Virus record (IMG/VR): IMGVR_UViG_3300031227_004812
Span: 1-26,093 of that record
Strand: one strand, 5' to 3'
Length of the DNA: 26,093 nucleotides
Origin: a virus
Under the pieces are notes generated by a model, which worked only from the letters and a program-made list of their open reading frames with translations, ran no database searches and was not told the DNA's origin. This document shows, piece after piece, positions 1 through 4,778 of this stretch. Every line of letters starts with the position of its first letter. The stretch's first letter is position 1. The translations under genes were made by a program, and so were the position numbers.

Positions 1-9
1 TGATATAAT
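1..9 (+). promoter_or_regulatory. Possible extended -10 promoter element at window edge
   Basis: The first 12 bases (TGATATAATGGA) are identical to the extended -10 region of the strong promoter at 1451-1462. Read as a promoter, TATAAT lies at 4-9 with a TG one base upstream, and transcription would start near 16. The -35 element would lie outside the window and cannot be checked. If real, it lies over the first ATG of the following gene and argues for a later start. Confidence 0.4.
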
Positions 10-265
10 GGAAGTATACAAAATTCCTATGCTAATGGATCAAAAAACAAAAGACAAATTAAAAAACATCCCAAGAAAACTTTGTTTAATTTGTAAATCA
101 AAAAGATCATACACAAATCCTATCGCTAAATGCTATGAATGTGAAAATGATTTTTGCTACAATCATATATTAGGTGGGCAAGTAAATGACAAAATGAAAG
201 AAAATGATAAAATACGTGACGTCTGTAAGAAATGTAAGCATAAGCATTCCTATCATAGTGTCTAA
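8..265 (+). CDS. Small zinc-binding protein with eight paired ligands
   Basis: An 85-residue basic protein whose cysteines and histidine fall in four pairs: C26/C29, C42/C45, C50/H53 and C73/C76, with extra histidines at 78 and 80. This spacing resembles cross-brace zinc folds such as FYVE or RING fingers, although no family can be named from the sequence alone. Two structural zinc ions are the likely role, for protein or nucleic-acid binding. The frame is open to the window edge, so it could begin upstream. If the promoter-like TATAAT at 4-9 is used, the first ATG (8) precedes the transcript and the start would be ATG 29 or 35, which removes no zinc ligand. There is no Shine-Dalgarno sequence. 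Function unknown. Confidence 0.6.
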   Translation: MEVYKIPMLMDQKTKDKLKNIPRKLCLICKSKRSYTNPIAKCYECENDFCYNHILGGQVNDKMKENDKIRDVCKKCKHKHSYHSV

Positions 266-341
266 CATCAATTCTGAACTAACACCTATACCCCTAGAAT
301 CGATTTATATGCTAAAGTTGATACAATATACAACTCTACAC

Positions 342-350
342 TTATCCACA
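342..350 (+). promoter_or_regulatory. Perfect DnaA-box sequence (copy 1)
   Basis: TTATCCACA matches the classic bacterial DnaA box exactly. It is followed by about 60 bases of very AT-rich DNA (356-410), as expected of an unwinding region. A second perfect copy lies at 1410-1418. The 266-431 stretch otherwise shows no gene with a normal start codon. A replication role is an inference from the boxes alone. Confidence 0.4.
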
Positions 351-431
351 GCTTAAAACGCCTATATAAGCCTAATAAAACAAACAATATTATTTATAAT
401 AATTTTTTCACCATTTCTTGCTATTTTTATT

Positions 432-545
432 ATGTTTGTTACTGCCGGTGATTACTTACTTATTTCATTGATTGGTGCAGGAATACCATTTATTGTTACA
501 GGTATATTAATTAGTTGGTGTTTCTTAATAATAAATAAAGACTAG
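432..545 (+). CDS. Small membrane protein, 37 residues or longer
   Basis: The ATG-started frame encodes 37 mostly hydrophobic residues (MFVTAGDYLLISLIGAGI, then a second hydrophobic run ending SWCFLIINKD). The open frame continues upstream to 357 without a stop and adds another hydrophobic stretch (LFIIIFSPFLAIFI), which would complete a two-helix membrane protein. That stretch contains no ATG, GTG or TTG, only ATA and ATT codons, so the true start is unclear. The stop TAG at 543-545 is the first three bases of a TAGGGTATTA motif copy, as for two of its neighbours. Function unknown. It could be a non-coding AT-rich stretch that happens to be open. Confidence 0.4.
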   Translation: MFVTAGDYLLISLIGAGIPFIVTGILISWCFLIINKD

Positions 546-605
546 GGTATTAACATACCTATAAAATCATAAAACATAGACATATTTACAATACATGTTT
601 ATAGG
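543..605 (+). other. Two nested or adjacent inverted repeats
   Basis: Right after the small membrane gene, TAGGGTAT (543-550) can pair with ATACCTA (555-561) with one bulged G. As an overlapping alternative, CCTATAAA (558-565) is a perfect 8-bp inverted repeat of TTTATAGG (598-605), with ACAT/ATGT pairing inside. Both would form in RNA transcribed rightwards. There is no T-run after either, so these are not ordinary intrinsic terminators. They lie between the first and second copies of the TAGTATATTA-type motif. Confidence 0.35.
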
Positions 606-607
606 AT

Positions 608-771
608 AAGTATATTAAATAAAGGAGTCTCTTATCAGAGAGGAGAACCATTAGTAAGCTTTAGGGATAAGCTAGGCTTGCGACTATAAATACAGCTCAC
701 AGGACTTGGTCATCTGTTGGAATAATCTAATTAGGTATTCCATAAACCTGTCTCCCTTATTTAGTATATTA
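608..771 (+). ncRNA. Candidate structured RNA between two motif copies
   Basis: The 231-base gap 546-776 holds no gene but folds well by eye. An outer helix pairs 617-627 with 752-762 (10 pairs, one A/C mismatch) and can extend through the flanking motif copies (609-616 with 763-770, including G-U pairs). Inside are TCTCT/AGAGA around a TATC loop (628-641), AGCTT/AAGCT around a 7-base loop (658-674), ACAGG/CCTGT (699-703 with 746-750) and, within it, GGAATA/TATTCC (719-724 with 736-741). The long outer helix joining the two ends is typical of a self-contained RNA or a processed precursor. It is not a recognisable tRNA, tmRNA or riboswitch, as no T-loop or CCA end is seen. Confidence 0.45.
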
Positions 772-776
772 ATCTT

Positions 777-965
777 ATGTTTAAATCATCTAAATTAAAA
801 AAAGAAGCCCAAGAGTATCGGCAAGAGCTAACTGAAAAAGATGTAGCTCAATGTCAGTATATGATTAAATGTATGCTAAATTACTTAGATGTTGAAATAC
901 TTGCTTATAGTAAGAATAAAGAAGAATTACCAATCATAATACCAGAAACTTGTATTAAGAAATAG
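777..965 (+). CDS. Hypothetical small protein
   Basis: A 62-residue protein, basic at the N-terminus (MFKSSKLKKEAQEYRQELTE) with a predicted helical middle and a short hydrophobic C-terminal stretch (ELPIIIPETC). It has three cysteines (26, 32, 59) but no recognisable metal-binding pattern. The start has no Shine-Dalgarno sequence and lies five bases after a TAGTATATTA motif. Its TAG stop (963-965) is the start of the next motif copy. I do not recognise the family. Confidence 0.55.
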   Translation: MFKSSKLKKEAQEYRQELTEKDVAQCQYMIKCMLNYLDVEILAYSKNKEELPIIIPETCIKK

Positions 966-1009
966 TATATTAACTATATAGATTAAAGCCTAGGGTATTA
1001 AATAAAACT

Positions 1010-1273
1010 ATGAATTACAAATTAGCTAAACAAATTAAAGACGCTGGGTTTCCTCAGGATGAGATTAATGGTGCGTTAATGAATTATTGGGATGGTGAAC
1101 CAGTAGAAACTGTTTATGTTCCCACCCTATCAGAACTTATAGATGCTTGTGGTAGCTATTTAACATTATCTGGTAGAGGAACTTGGTTAGTAACAGCTCC
1201 AATGGAAAAAATATCTGAAGCAGGAAATTCTCCAGAAGAAGCAGTAGCTAAGTTATGGCTAAAGCTAAATTAG
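1010..1273 (+). CDS. Conserved-type small phage protein
   Basis: An 87-residue acidic protein beginning MNYKLAKQIKDAGFPQDE, with a central VPTLSELIDACG and a C-terminal SPEEAVAKLWLKLN. This arrangement (LAKxLKDAGFPQ, then YVPTLSELIxACG, then TPEEAVAxLWL) is one I recognise as a recurring small hypothetical protein of phages and bacteria. No biochemical function is known to me. It lies nine bases after a TAGGGTATTA motif, with no Shine-Dalgarno sequence, and its TAG stop (1271-1273) is part of the next motif. It is the best-supported gene of the 266-1753 region. Confidence 0.75.
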   Translation: MNYKLAKQIKDAGFPQDEINGALMNYWDGEPVETVYVPTLSELIDACGSYLTLSGRGTWLVTAPMEKISEAGNSPEEAVAKLWLKLN

Positions 1274-1282
1274 TATATTATA

Positions 1283-1384
1283 GTTAGTTTCTATAACCGA
1301 GGTTTAAAAGGTTAAAACCTTTAGCTGAAGCATTTATGGAAGCTAACCCCCTACTTTTGGTAAGTCGACGCCAAACTTAGGGGG
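1283..1384 (+). ncRNA. Candidate structured RNA with three stacked helices
   Basis: Between motif copies at 1271 and 1393 the sequence folds compactly. GTTAGTTTC (1283-1291) pairs with GAAGCTAAC (1339-1347), nine pairs with one G-U. This encloses AGGTTTAA/TTAAAACCT (1300-1307 with 1312-1320, one bulged A). Immediately after, CCCCCTA (1347-1353) pairs with TAGGGGG (1378-1384), continued by TTTGG/CCAAA (1356-1360 with 1371-1375) around a loop containing the palindrome GTCGAC. No T-run follows, so it is not a standard terminator. The stem AGGTTTAA/TTAAAACCT, including the bulged A, recurs in the element at 22959-22989. Function unknown. Confidence 0.5.
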
Positions 1385-1385
1385 A

Positions 1386-1413
1386 ATAACTTTAGTATAT
1401 TAAATAAAGTTAT
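1386..1413 (+). other. Perfect 9-bp inverted repeat around a motif copy
   Basis: ATAACTTTA (1386-1394) is perfectly complementary to TAAAGTTAT (1405-1413), with the TAGTATATTA motif running across the loop. It directly follows the candidate RNA at 1283-1384 and runs into the DnaA-box sequence at 1410. It could be an RNA hairpin or the binding site of a dimeric protein. Confidence 0.45.
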
Positions 1414-1418
1414 CCACA
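1410..1418 (+). promoter_or_regulatory. Perfect DnaA-box sequence (copy 2)
   Basis: A second exact TTATCCACA in the same orientation as the one at 342-350, followed by the same base (G), about 20 bases upstream of the strong promoter at 1431. It could bind host DnaA, either for replication or as a regulator of that promoter. I found no copy elsewhere in the window by eye. Confidence 0.4.
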
Positions 1419-1430
1419 GTTTATTACCTA

Positions 1431-1459
1431 TTGACTTTTTATAAAAAGTGTGATATAAT
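1431..1459 (+). promoter_or_regulatory. Strong sigma70-type promoter with extended -10
   Basis: TTGACT (1431-1436) and a perfect TATAAT (1454-1459) are separated by exactly 17 bases, with an extended -10 TG at 1451-1452. Transcription should start near 1466. It is the only near-consensus promoter visible in full in the window and it faces the whole structural gene block. The run 1419-1753 contains no large gene. It holds this promoter, a possible leader peptide, a terminator and a set of hairpins. Confidence 0.8.
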
Positions 1460-1482
1460 GGAATAAGAAATAAAAACTATCA

Positions 1483-1536
1483 ATGCTTGTCAGCAATCTA
1501 ACAATGAAATTCTTAGCAGAAATTACTACGATTTAG
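1483..1536 (+). CDS. Possible 17-residue leader peptide
   Basis: A short frame, MLVSNLTMKFLAEITTI, starts about 17 bases into the predicted transcript in the same A-rich, Shine-Dalgarno-free context as the large genes. Its last codons (ACT ACG ATT TAG) run through the 5' arm of the terminator at 1526-1561. A ribosome reaching the stop would therefore block the terminator hairpin, the classic geometry of translation-coupled attenuation. A short frame like this can also arise by chance, and the first stem-loop (TGCT/AGCA, 1484-1495) overlaps its start. Confidence 0.3.
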   Translation: MLVSNLTMKFLAEITTI

Positions 1537-1561
1537 GTAGATCCTTTTTCGTGGTTTTTTT
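1526..1561 (+). terminator. Intrinsic terminator about 95 bases after the promoter
   Basis: CTACGA (1526-1531) pairs with TCGTGG (1549-1554, one G-U). After a symmetric TTT/TTT internal loop the stem continues with AGG/CCT around a TAGAT loop, followed directly by seven T residues (1555-1561). Together with the promoter at 1431 it would give an RNA of about 95 bases unless read through. An alternative helix, GTGGTTT (1551-1557) with AAACCAC (1597-1603), encloses a CCTAC/GTAGG stem with a GTAA tetraloop (1580-1593) and may form in readthrough RNA. Confidence 0.65.
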
Positions 1562-1669
1562 ATATAATTTTTTTCTTGCCCTACGTAAGTAGGATCAAAC
1601 CACAAATGTTAAAGCCTTTATATATAGGGCTAAGGAAAAAATACAACTAACCTAACACAACAACGAAAA

Positions 1670-1724
1670 ACCCTACAACAACATCCCCTCTGTAGGGTGG
1701 GATGTAAAATATAGGGATTTTTTT
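1670..1724 (+). promoter_or_regulatory. Competing hairpins before a T-run (possible attenuator)
   Basis: Two perfect 7-bp inverted repeats are interleaved. ACCCTAC (1670-1676) pairs with GTAGGGT (1692-1698), and ACATCCC (1681-1687) pairs with GGGATGT (1699-1705). A third block, TAGGGAT (1712-1718), runs into seven T residues (1718-1724) and can pair with either upstream C-rich block (CCCTA or ATCCC). The two perfect stems cross with no linker between their 3' arms, so they are more likely mutually exclusive than a pseudoknot. The next gene starts 30 bases after the T-run. A weaker hairpin, AGCCTT/AGGGCT, lies just upstream (1612-1630). Confidence 0.5.
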
Positions 1725-1753
1725 ATTGGCTATAAAAATAATTTACATACTTT

Positions 1754-2305
1754 ATGAGTAAAAAGCAAAAGATAATATCAGCTATTGTTGCGTTAGTAGT
1801 AGCTGTGTTTGGAGGCGGTGCAGCTATTATGGGTGGAGGTGGTGGTCAGATGACTATCGGACCTCTTTATGTCGTAGGAGATAGTGAAACGACAGCACAA
1901 ATGCCTAATTCTTATACAAACGCTGCCACTGTAACAACTGATGTTACTTTTGTACAGGATATTAATATTGATGGAATAAACAATATTAGGATTTCTGGTG
2001 TAGCATCTGGTGGAACTGCAACATCAACATTTTCAATTAGACCAAAAATTTCTTTAAATGGTACAAACTTTTTTCCAATTACAGGAAATTCAACTTCAAC
2101 TGATACTATCGGAACAACTACATTATCTATAATTCCACTTGTTTGGCAATTCGATCCAGGAACATCTTTAATGTATTTCAGTTATGAATTATCAATTCCT
2201 TCCGCTAAAACTCTTAGACTACAATATATGGGAGATAACCTAGCTACTGATCCAAACGATGGAATAGATGCAGCTATCCAAATATCAATGGAACAAGGAT
2301 ACTAA
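1754..2305 (+). CDS. Beta-rich protein with N-terminal membrane segment
   Basis: A 183-residue protein. Residues 7-27 form one hydrophobic segment after a lysine-rich start (MSKKQK), followed by a glycine run (GGGGG). The remainder is rich in Thr, Ser, Ile and Gly, in the alternating pattern of a beta-sandwich (for example STFSIRPKISLNGTNFFPIT). There is no enzyme motif. It is the first sizeable gene after the promoter and hairpin region and precedes the terminase genes. It could be a membrane-anchored surface or virion protein. The same layout (N-terminal hydrophobic segment plus beta domain) appears in the gene after the major capsid protein. I do not recognise a family. Confidence 0.7.
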   Translation: MSKKQKIISAIVALVVAVFGGGAAIMGGGGGQMTIGPLYVVGDSETTAQMPNSYTNAATVTTDVTFVQDINIDGINNIRISGVASGGTATSTFSIRPKISLNGTNFFPITGNSTSTDTIGTTTLSIIPLVWQFDPGTSLMYFSYELSIPSAKTLRLQYMGDNLATDPNDGIDAAIQISMEQGY

Positions 2306-2314
2306 TATTTATAT

Positions 2315-2404
2315 ATGCCAAAAGGAATAGGATATAAAAAAAAGAAAAAGAAAAAGAAATCTGTAAACTTTGCTGATAATGGTTATATTAAACTAGATAA
2401 ATAA
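2315..2404 (+). CDS. Tiny lysine-rich protein
   Basis: A 29-residue frame, MPKGIGYKKKKKKKKSVNF followed by ADNGYIKLDK. It fits exactly between its neighbours: nine bases after the previous stop and one base before the next ATG, with an AT-rich leader and a TAA stop. The eight-lysine run could bind nucleic acid. The A-run encoding it (2336-2343 and after) is a possible slippage site. The tight spacing supports a real gene, and nothing is known of its function. Confidence 0.5.
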   Translation: MPKGIGYKKKKKKKKSVNFADNGYIKLDK

Positions 2405-2405
2405 A

Positions 2406-2591
2406 ATGATTAAAATACCAGTAAACTGTTGTCATTGTGGGAAACTTAACCAATTAGACCAATTGGAAGATTTTGTTTGCGAACTCTGTAATCAGGAAGT
2501 AGATATAACAAAAAAAATAAGAAATTTCAAAAATGTCAACAACAAACGAAAAAATGAGAAAGGGGAAACCCGAAAGAATAACAGGAAATGA
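2406..2591 (+). CDS. Small zinc-ribbon protein
   Basis: A 61-residue protein with two CxxC knuckles (C8-CHC-C11 and C25-EL-C28) about 14 residues apart, the pattern of a zinc ribbon, followed by a very basic tail rich in Lys, Arg and Asn. It is likely a nucleic-acid-binding accessory to the terminase that follows. It ends in the only TGA stop found among the called genes and overlaps the next gene by 59 bases. The tail from about residue 43 lies entirely in that overlap, so either this tail or the neighbour's first residues may be overcalled. Confidence 0.55.
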   Translation: MIKIPVNCCHCGKLNQLDQLEDFVCELCNQEVDITKKIRNFKNVNNKRKNEKGETRKNNRK

Positions 2592-3141
2592 AGTTAGAGT
2601 AACTTTATTTGTTAAGCACGTTCAAAAATTATTTCCTAAGATAACTATCGTTGAAATGGTTAAGTTTATTCTTAGATACCAGCGAGTTAAGGTTCATCGT
2701 GATTGGGTAACTAGGACAATGAAAGATATTGATTATGAAAAATTCTTAGAGGAAGAGGGATTACTTGAAGAAGGTAAAAAAGAACTTGTTGATAAAACAA
2801 AGGAAGATGCTTTGATGATAACAGATGAATCAGTTCAGGATGTAAAGCTAATGATAAGCAATTCTAAAGAGCAAGCTAAAAGAATCAAAGGAGTTATGAT
2901 GGATGAGATTGATGATAGATTAGAAAATGATGCTGATACATTTACTAATGATGAATTGATTAGAGGCTCTGTTAGCATGGATAAAATAGAAAAGGACACT
3001 GAAGAAAATAGACCAATAAATATAAACTTTAATATAGACGAATTTAATAATGTCTATGGACAACTCAAAAATAAACAACAACAAACTAACACCAGCGGAG
3101 GAGAAGACTCTCCTGACGATGGAGAAATACAAGAAGGATAA
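2533..3141 (+). CDS. Probable terminase small subunit
   Basis: A 202-residue charged protein immediately upstream of the large terminase. The first 60 residues (through FVKHVQKLFPKITIVEMVKFI and RVKVHRDWVTRTMKD) look like a helix-turn-helix DNA-binding region. A highly acidic helical centre follows, then a tail containing RPININFNIDEFNNVYG and a polar Q/T/S/D-rich end. Small terminases recognise the packaging site and load the large subunit. The assignment rests on position and the HTH-like start, since these proteins are poorly conserved. An alternative start is ATG 2554. It overlaps the zinc-ribbon gene (59 bases) and the large terminase frame (92 bases), suggesting translational coupling. 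Confidence 0.6.
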   Translation: MSTTNEKMRKGKPERITGNEVRVTLFVKHVQKLFPKITIVEMVKFILRYQRVKVHRDWVTRTMKDIDYEKFLEEEGLLEEGKKELVDKTKEDALMITDESVQDVKLMISNSKEQAKRIKGVMMDEIDDRLENDADTFTNDELIRGSVSMDKIEKDTEENRPININFNIDEFNNVYGQLKNKQQQTNTSGGEDSPDDGEIQEG

Positions 3142-4516
3142 TCCATATTTGTTTTATGTGCCGAATGTGAAGGCAGAACAGTTCATTAAACAATTAGGTA
3201 ATTTAGAAGATGGTCGTAGAATACATTTATTTATTGGCGGTAATGGATCTAGTAAGAGCTGTACGCTAGCTAATATAGTAGCCAATATAATATTTCCAAA
3301 GAAGAATCAATACTTTGATTTTGGAATATTTAAACATTGGCCATTTGAAAAAAGACTTAGGATAGTATCAGATCCAACTACTATATCAGAAAAAACTATA
3401 CCAGAATTTCTTAAATGGTTTCCTAAAGGGCAATTCAAAGCCACTAAGGATAAGAAAAGTTATTTTTCTAAATTCTATGTTCCCGAGACTGGATTTACTT
3501 TTGACTGCATGACGTATGATCAGTCAGCTAAGGAATTTGAATCAGTAGATTTAGGAGCTGTAATGACGGATGAAATCTGCCCAGAAGATATTTGGAATGC
3601 TTGCTTGTCTCGTTTGCGTGTAGGTGAGGGTGGAGTGCAGTGTGGTTATTTTACTCCCTTAGCTAGTGCCGGACATTTGTTTGATAAATACATTGATAAC
3701 CCAGAACAGACTTTAGCTCATCATACTTATATAACTGTATGGGATAATGTTGAGGGCGATAAGACTAGAGGATTTTTGAAGAGAGAAACTATTGATAGGA
3801 TGATAGCAACTTATAGCGAAGAAGAAAGAGAAGCCCGTATTGAAGGTAAGTTCATGCATTTAGGTGGAACTATATTTAAAGAGTTTGATCGAACTAGACA
3901 TTTGATAGATAAAACTTTACCAGAGATTGTTCAGCATATTAAAAAGAAAGATTGGAGAGTAGCTTATGCTATTGATCCTCATCCAGTTGTTAATACTGCA
4001 GTGCTATTTATGGCACTACTACCAGATGGTCGGAGGGTATTTATTGATGAGATATGGAGTGCTAGTGATTGTAAGATAATATCTAAATTGATAAATGATA
4101 AACTAGATTATTTTGAAAGGCTTGGTGCTAATACAATGAAGCGAGTTGGTATCATAGATCCTAGCGCAGTAATAAAAGATGCCCTGAGGGGTGATAGTTC
4201 TTGGATAGAGGACTTTAAGAAAAATGGCGTTAGTTTAATTAAAGCCACTAAGGACAGAGATAGAGCTGATGATTTAATACGACAAGAGCTAAGAGGAACA
4301 GTAGAACCTAATTTATTTTTACTTAAAGGGACTACCTGTCGAACTTCATGGGAGATGGCTCGATACCAAAAAGATCCTAAGAATCCTACTAAGAGATTAG
4401 ATAAGGATGATCACATGGTTGAAAATGCTGGAAGACTATTGATAGCTTACCCAGTAAAATTATTTAATAAGACAAGAGAAGAAAAAAGAAGAAAGATAAT
4501 CCAAGGGATTGGGTAA
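3050..4516 (+). CDS. terL: Terminase large subunit
   Basis: A 488-residue ATPase and nuclease that pumps DNA into the procapsid through the portal and cuts the concatemer. The ATPase domain shows the P-loop GGNGSSKS (residues 63-70), a Walker B strand with catalytic acid (VMTDE, 171-175) and a coupling motif (GYFTPLAS). The RNase H-like nuclease domain shows three acidic clusters expected to hold metal: D309 in AIDPHP, D370 in IIDPSA, and D453/D454 in DKDDHMVENAGR. Length is normal for the family. The first ATG (3050) gives a 92-base overlap with the small subunit frame. ATG 3056 or 3119 (MEKYKKDNPY) are alternatives, and none removes a motif. Confidence 0.93.
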   Translation: MSMDNSKINNNKLTPAEEKTLLTMEKYKKDNPYLFYVPNVKAEQFIKQLGNLEDGRRIHLFIGGNGSSKSCTLANIVANIIFPKKNQYFDFGIFKHWPFEKRLRIVSDPTTISEKTIPEFLKWFPKGQFKATKDKKSYFSKFYVPETGFTFDCMTYDQSAKEFESVDLGAVMTDEICPEDIWNACLSRLRVGEGGVQCGYFTPLASAGHLFDKYIDNPEQTLAHHTYITVWDNVEGDKTRGFLKRETIDRMIATYSEEEREARIEGKFMHLGGTIFKEFDRTRHLIDKTLPEIVQHIKKKDWRVAYAIDPHPVVNTAVLFMALLPDGRRVFIDEIWSASDCKIISKLINDKLDYFERLGANTMKRVGIIDPSAVIKDALRGDSSWIEDFKKNGVSLIKATKDRDRADDLIRQELRGTVEPNLFLLKGTTCRTSWEMARYQKDPKNPTKRLDKDDHMVENAGRLLIAYPVKLFNKTREEKRRKIIQGIG

Positions 4517-4548
4517 AATAAGTCCTAGAAAAAAAATATACAAGAAAA

Positions 4549-4637
4549 TAGGGGTGTCGTGACATGTCATACCCTAAACCGATAAGAGGACACGCTAATA
4601 AATAATCGAAAATACCGTCTAGTAAATATTAACTAGA
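4549..4637 (+). other. Palindromic and hairpin-forming stretch between terL and chaperonins
   Basis: This 125-base gene-free gap (4517-4641) contains a perfect 10-bp palindrome TGACATGTCA (4560-4569) flanked by TAGGG/CCCTA (4549-4553 and 4572-4576), a second possible pairing GTGTC/GACAC (4554-4558 with 4589-4593), and a hairpin TCTAGT/ACTAGA (4618-4623 with 4632-4637). There is no T-run. It could be an operator for a dimeric regulator or an RNA-processing structure separating packaging from chaperonin messages. Confidence 0.4.
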
Positions 4638-4641
4638 AATT

Positions 4642-4770
4642 ATGCACAATAATAAAAGGGGTATTAAAAGATGGAAACTTATAGCTGACAGTTGGAATTT
4701 TGAAAAGATTTACAAGGAAAGAAAAGCCCATAAAAAAAATAAAAGAGAACAATATAAATCAGAATTATAA
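4642..4770 (+). CDS. Small basic protein before the co-chaperonin
   Basis: A 42-residue, strongly basic frame: MHNNKRGIKRWKLIADSWNF, then EKIYKERKAHKKNKREQYKSEL. It ends eight bases before the co-chaperonin ATG and carries a normal codon mix with two tryptophans in a helical N-terminal half. It has the same Shine-Dalgarno-free context as its neighbours. It is likely real because it fills the space exactly. No family is recognised, and a nucleic-acid-binding or chaperone-accessory role would be guesswork. Confidence 0.5.
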   Translation: MHNNKRGIKRWKLIADSWNFEKIYKERKAHKKNKREQYKSEL

Positions 4771-4778
4771 CAAACAAA

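Larger units (their letters stand above)
543..1402 (+). repeat. Seven dispersed copies of a TAGTATATTA-type motif
   Basis: The 10-base motif TAGTATATTA occurs exactly at 762-771, 963-972, 1271-1280 and 1393-1402. Close variants are AAGTATATTA at 608-617 and TAGGGTATTA at 543-552 and 991-1000. Three copies are followed by AATAAA. In three copies (543, 963, 1271) the leading TAG is the stop codon of a small gene. In two (762, 991) the motif ends 5 or 9 bases before a start codon. The two predicted RNAs at 608-771 and 1283-1384 fill gaps between copies. The motif is close to self-complementary, allowing a short hairpin with G-U pairs. A promoter, RNA-processing site or module boundary are all possible. 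A further 9 of 10 match lies on the minus strand at 10329-10338. Confidence 0.65.

Noticed and set aside
395-400. TATAAT as a second promoter
   Set aside because: No -35-like sequence lies 16 to 18 bases upstream, and such hexamers are common in DNA this AT-rich.
608-771. tRNA or tmRNA
   Set aside because: The folded region has a long outer stem but no T-loop (GGTTCRA), no D-loop pattern, no anticodon arm of the right size and no CCA end.
1670-1705. H-type pseudoknot formed by both 7-bp stems at once
   Set aside because: The two 3' arms are directly adjacent, leaving no linker to cross the first stem, so simultaneous full pairing is sterically unlikely. Mutually exclusive hairpins were reported instead.
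2336-2360. Programmed frameshift on the A-run in the lysine-rich small gene
   Set aside because: The gene ends cleanly just before the next ATG, and a shift would not join it to a neighbouring gene in a meaningful way.
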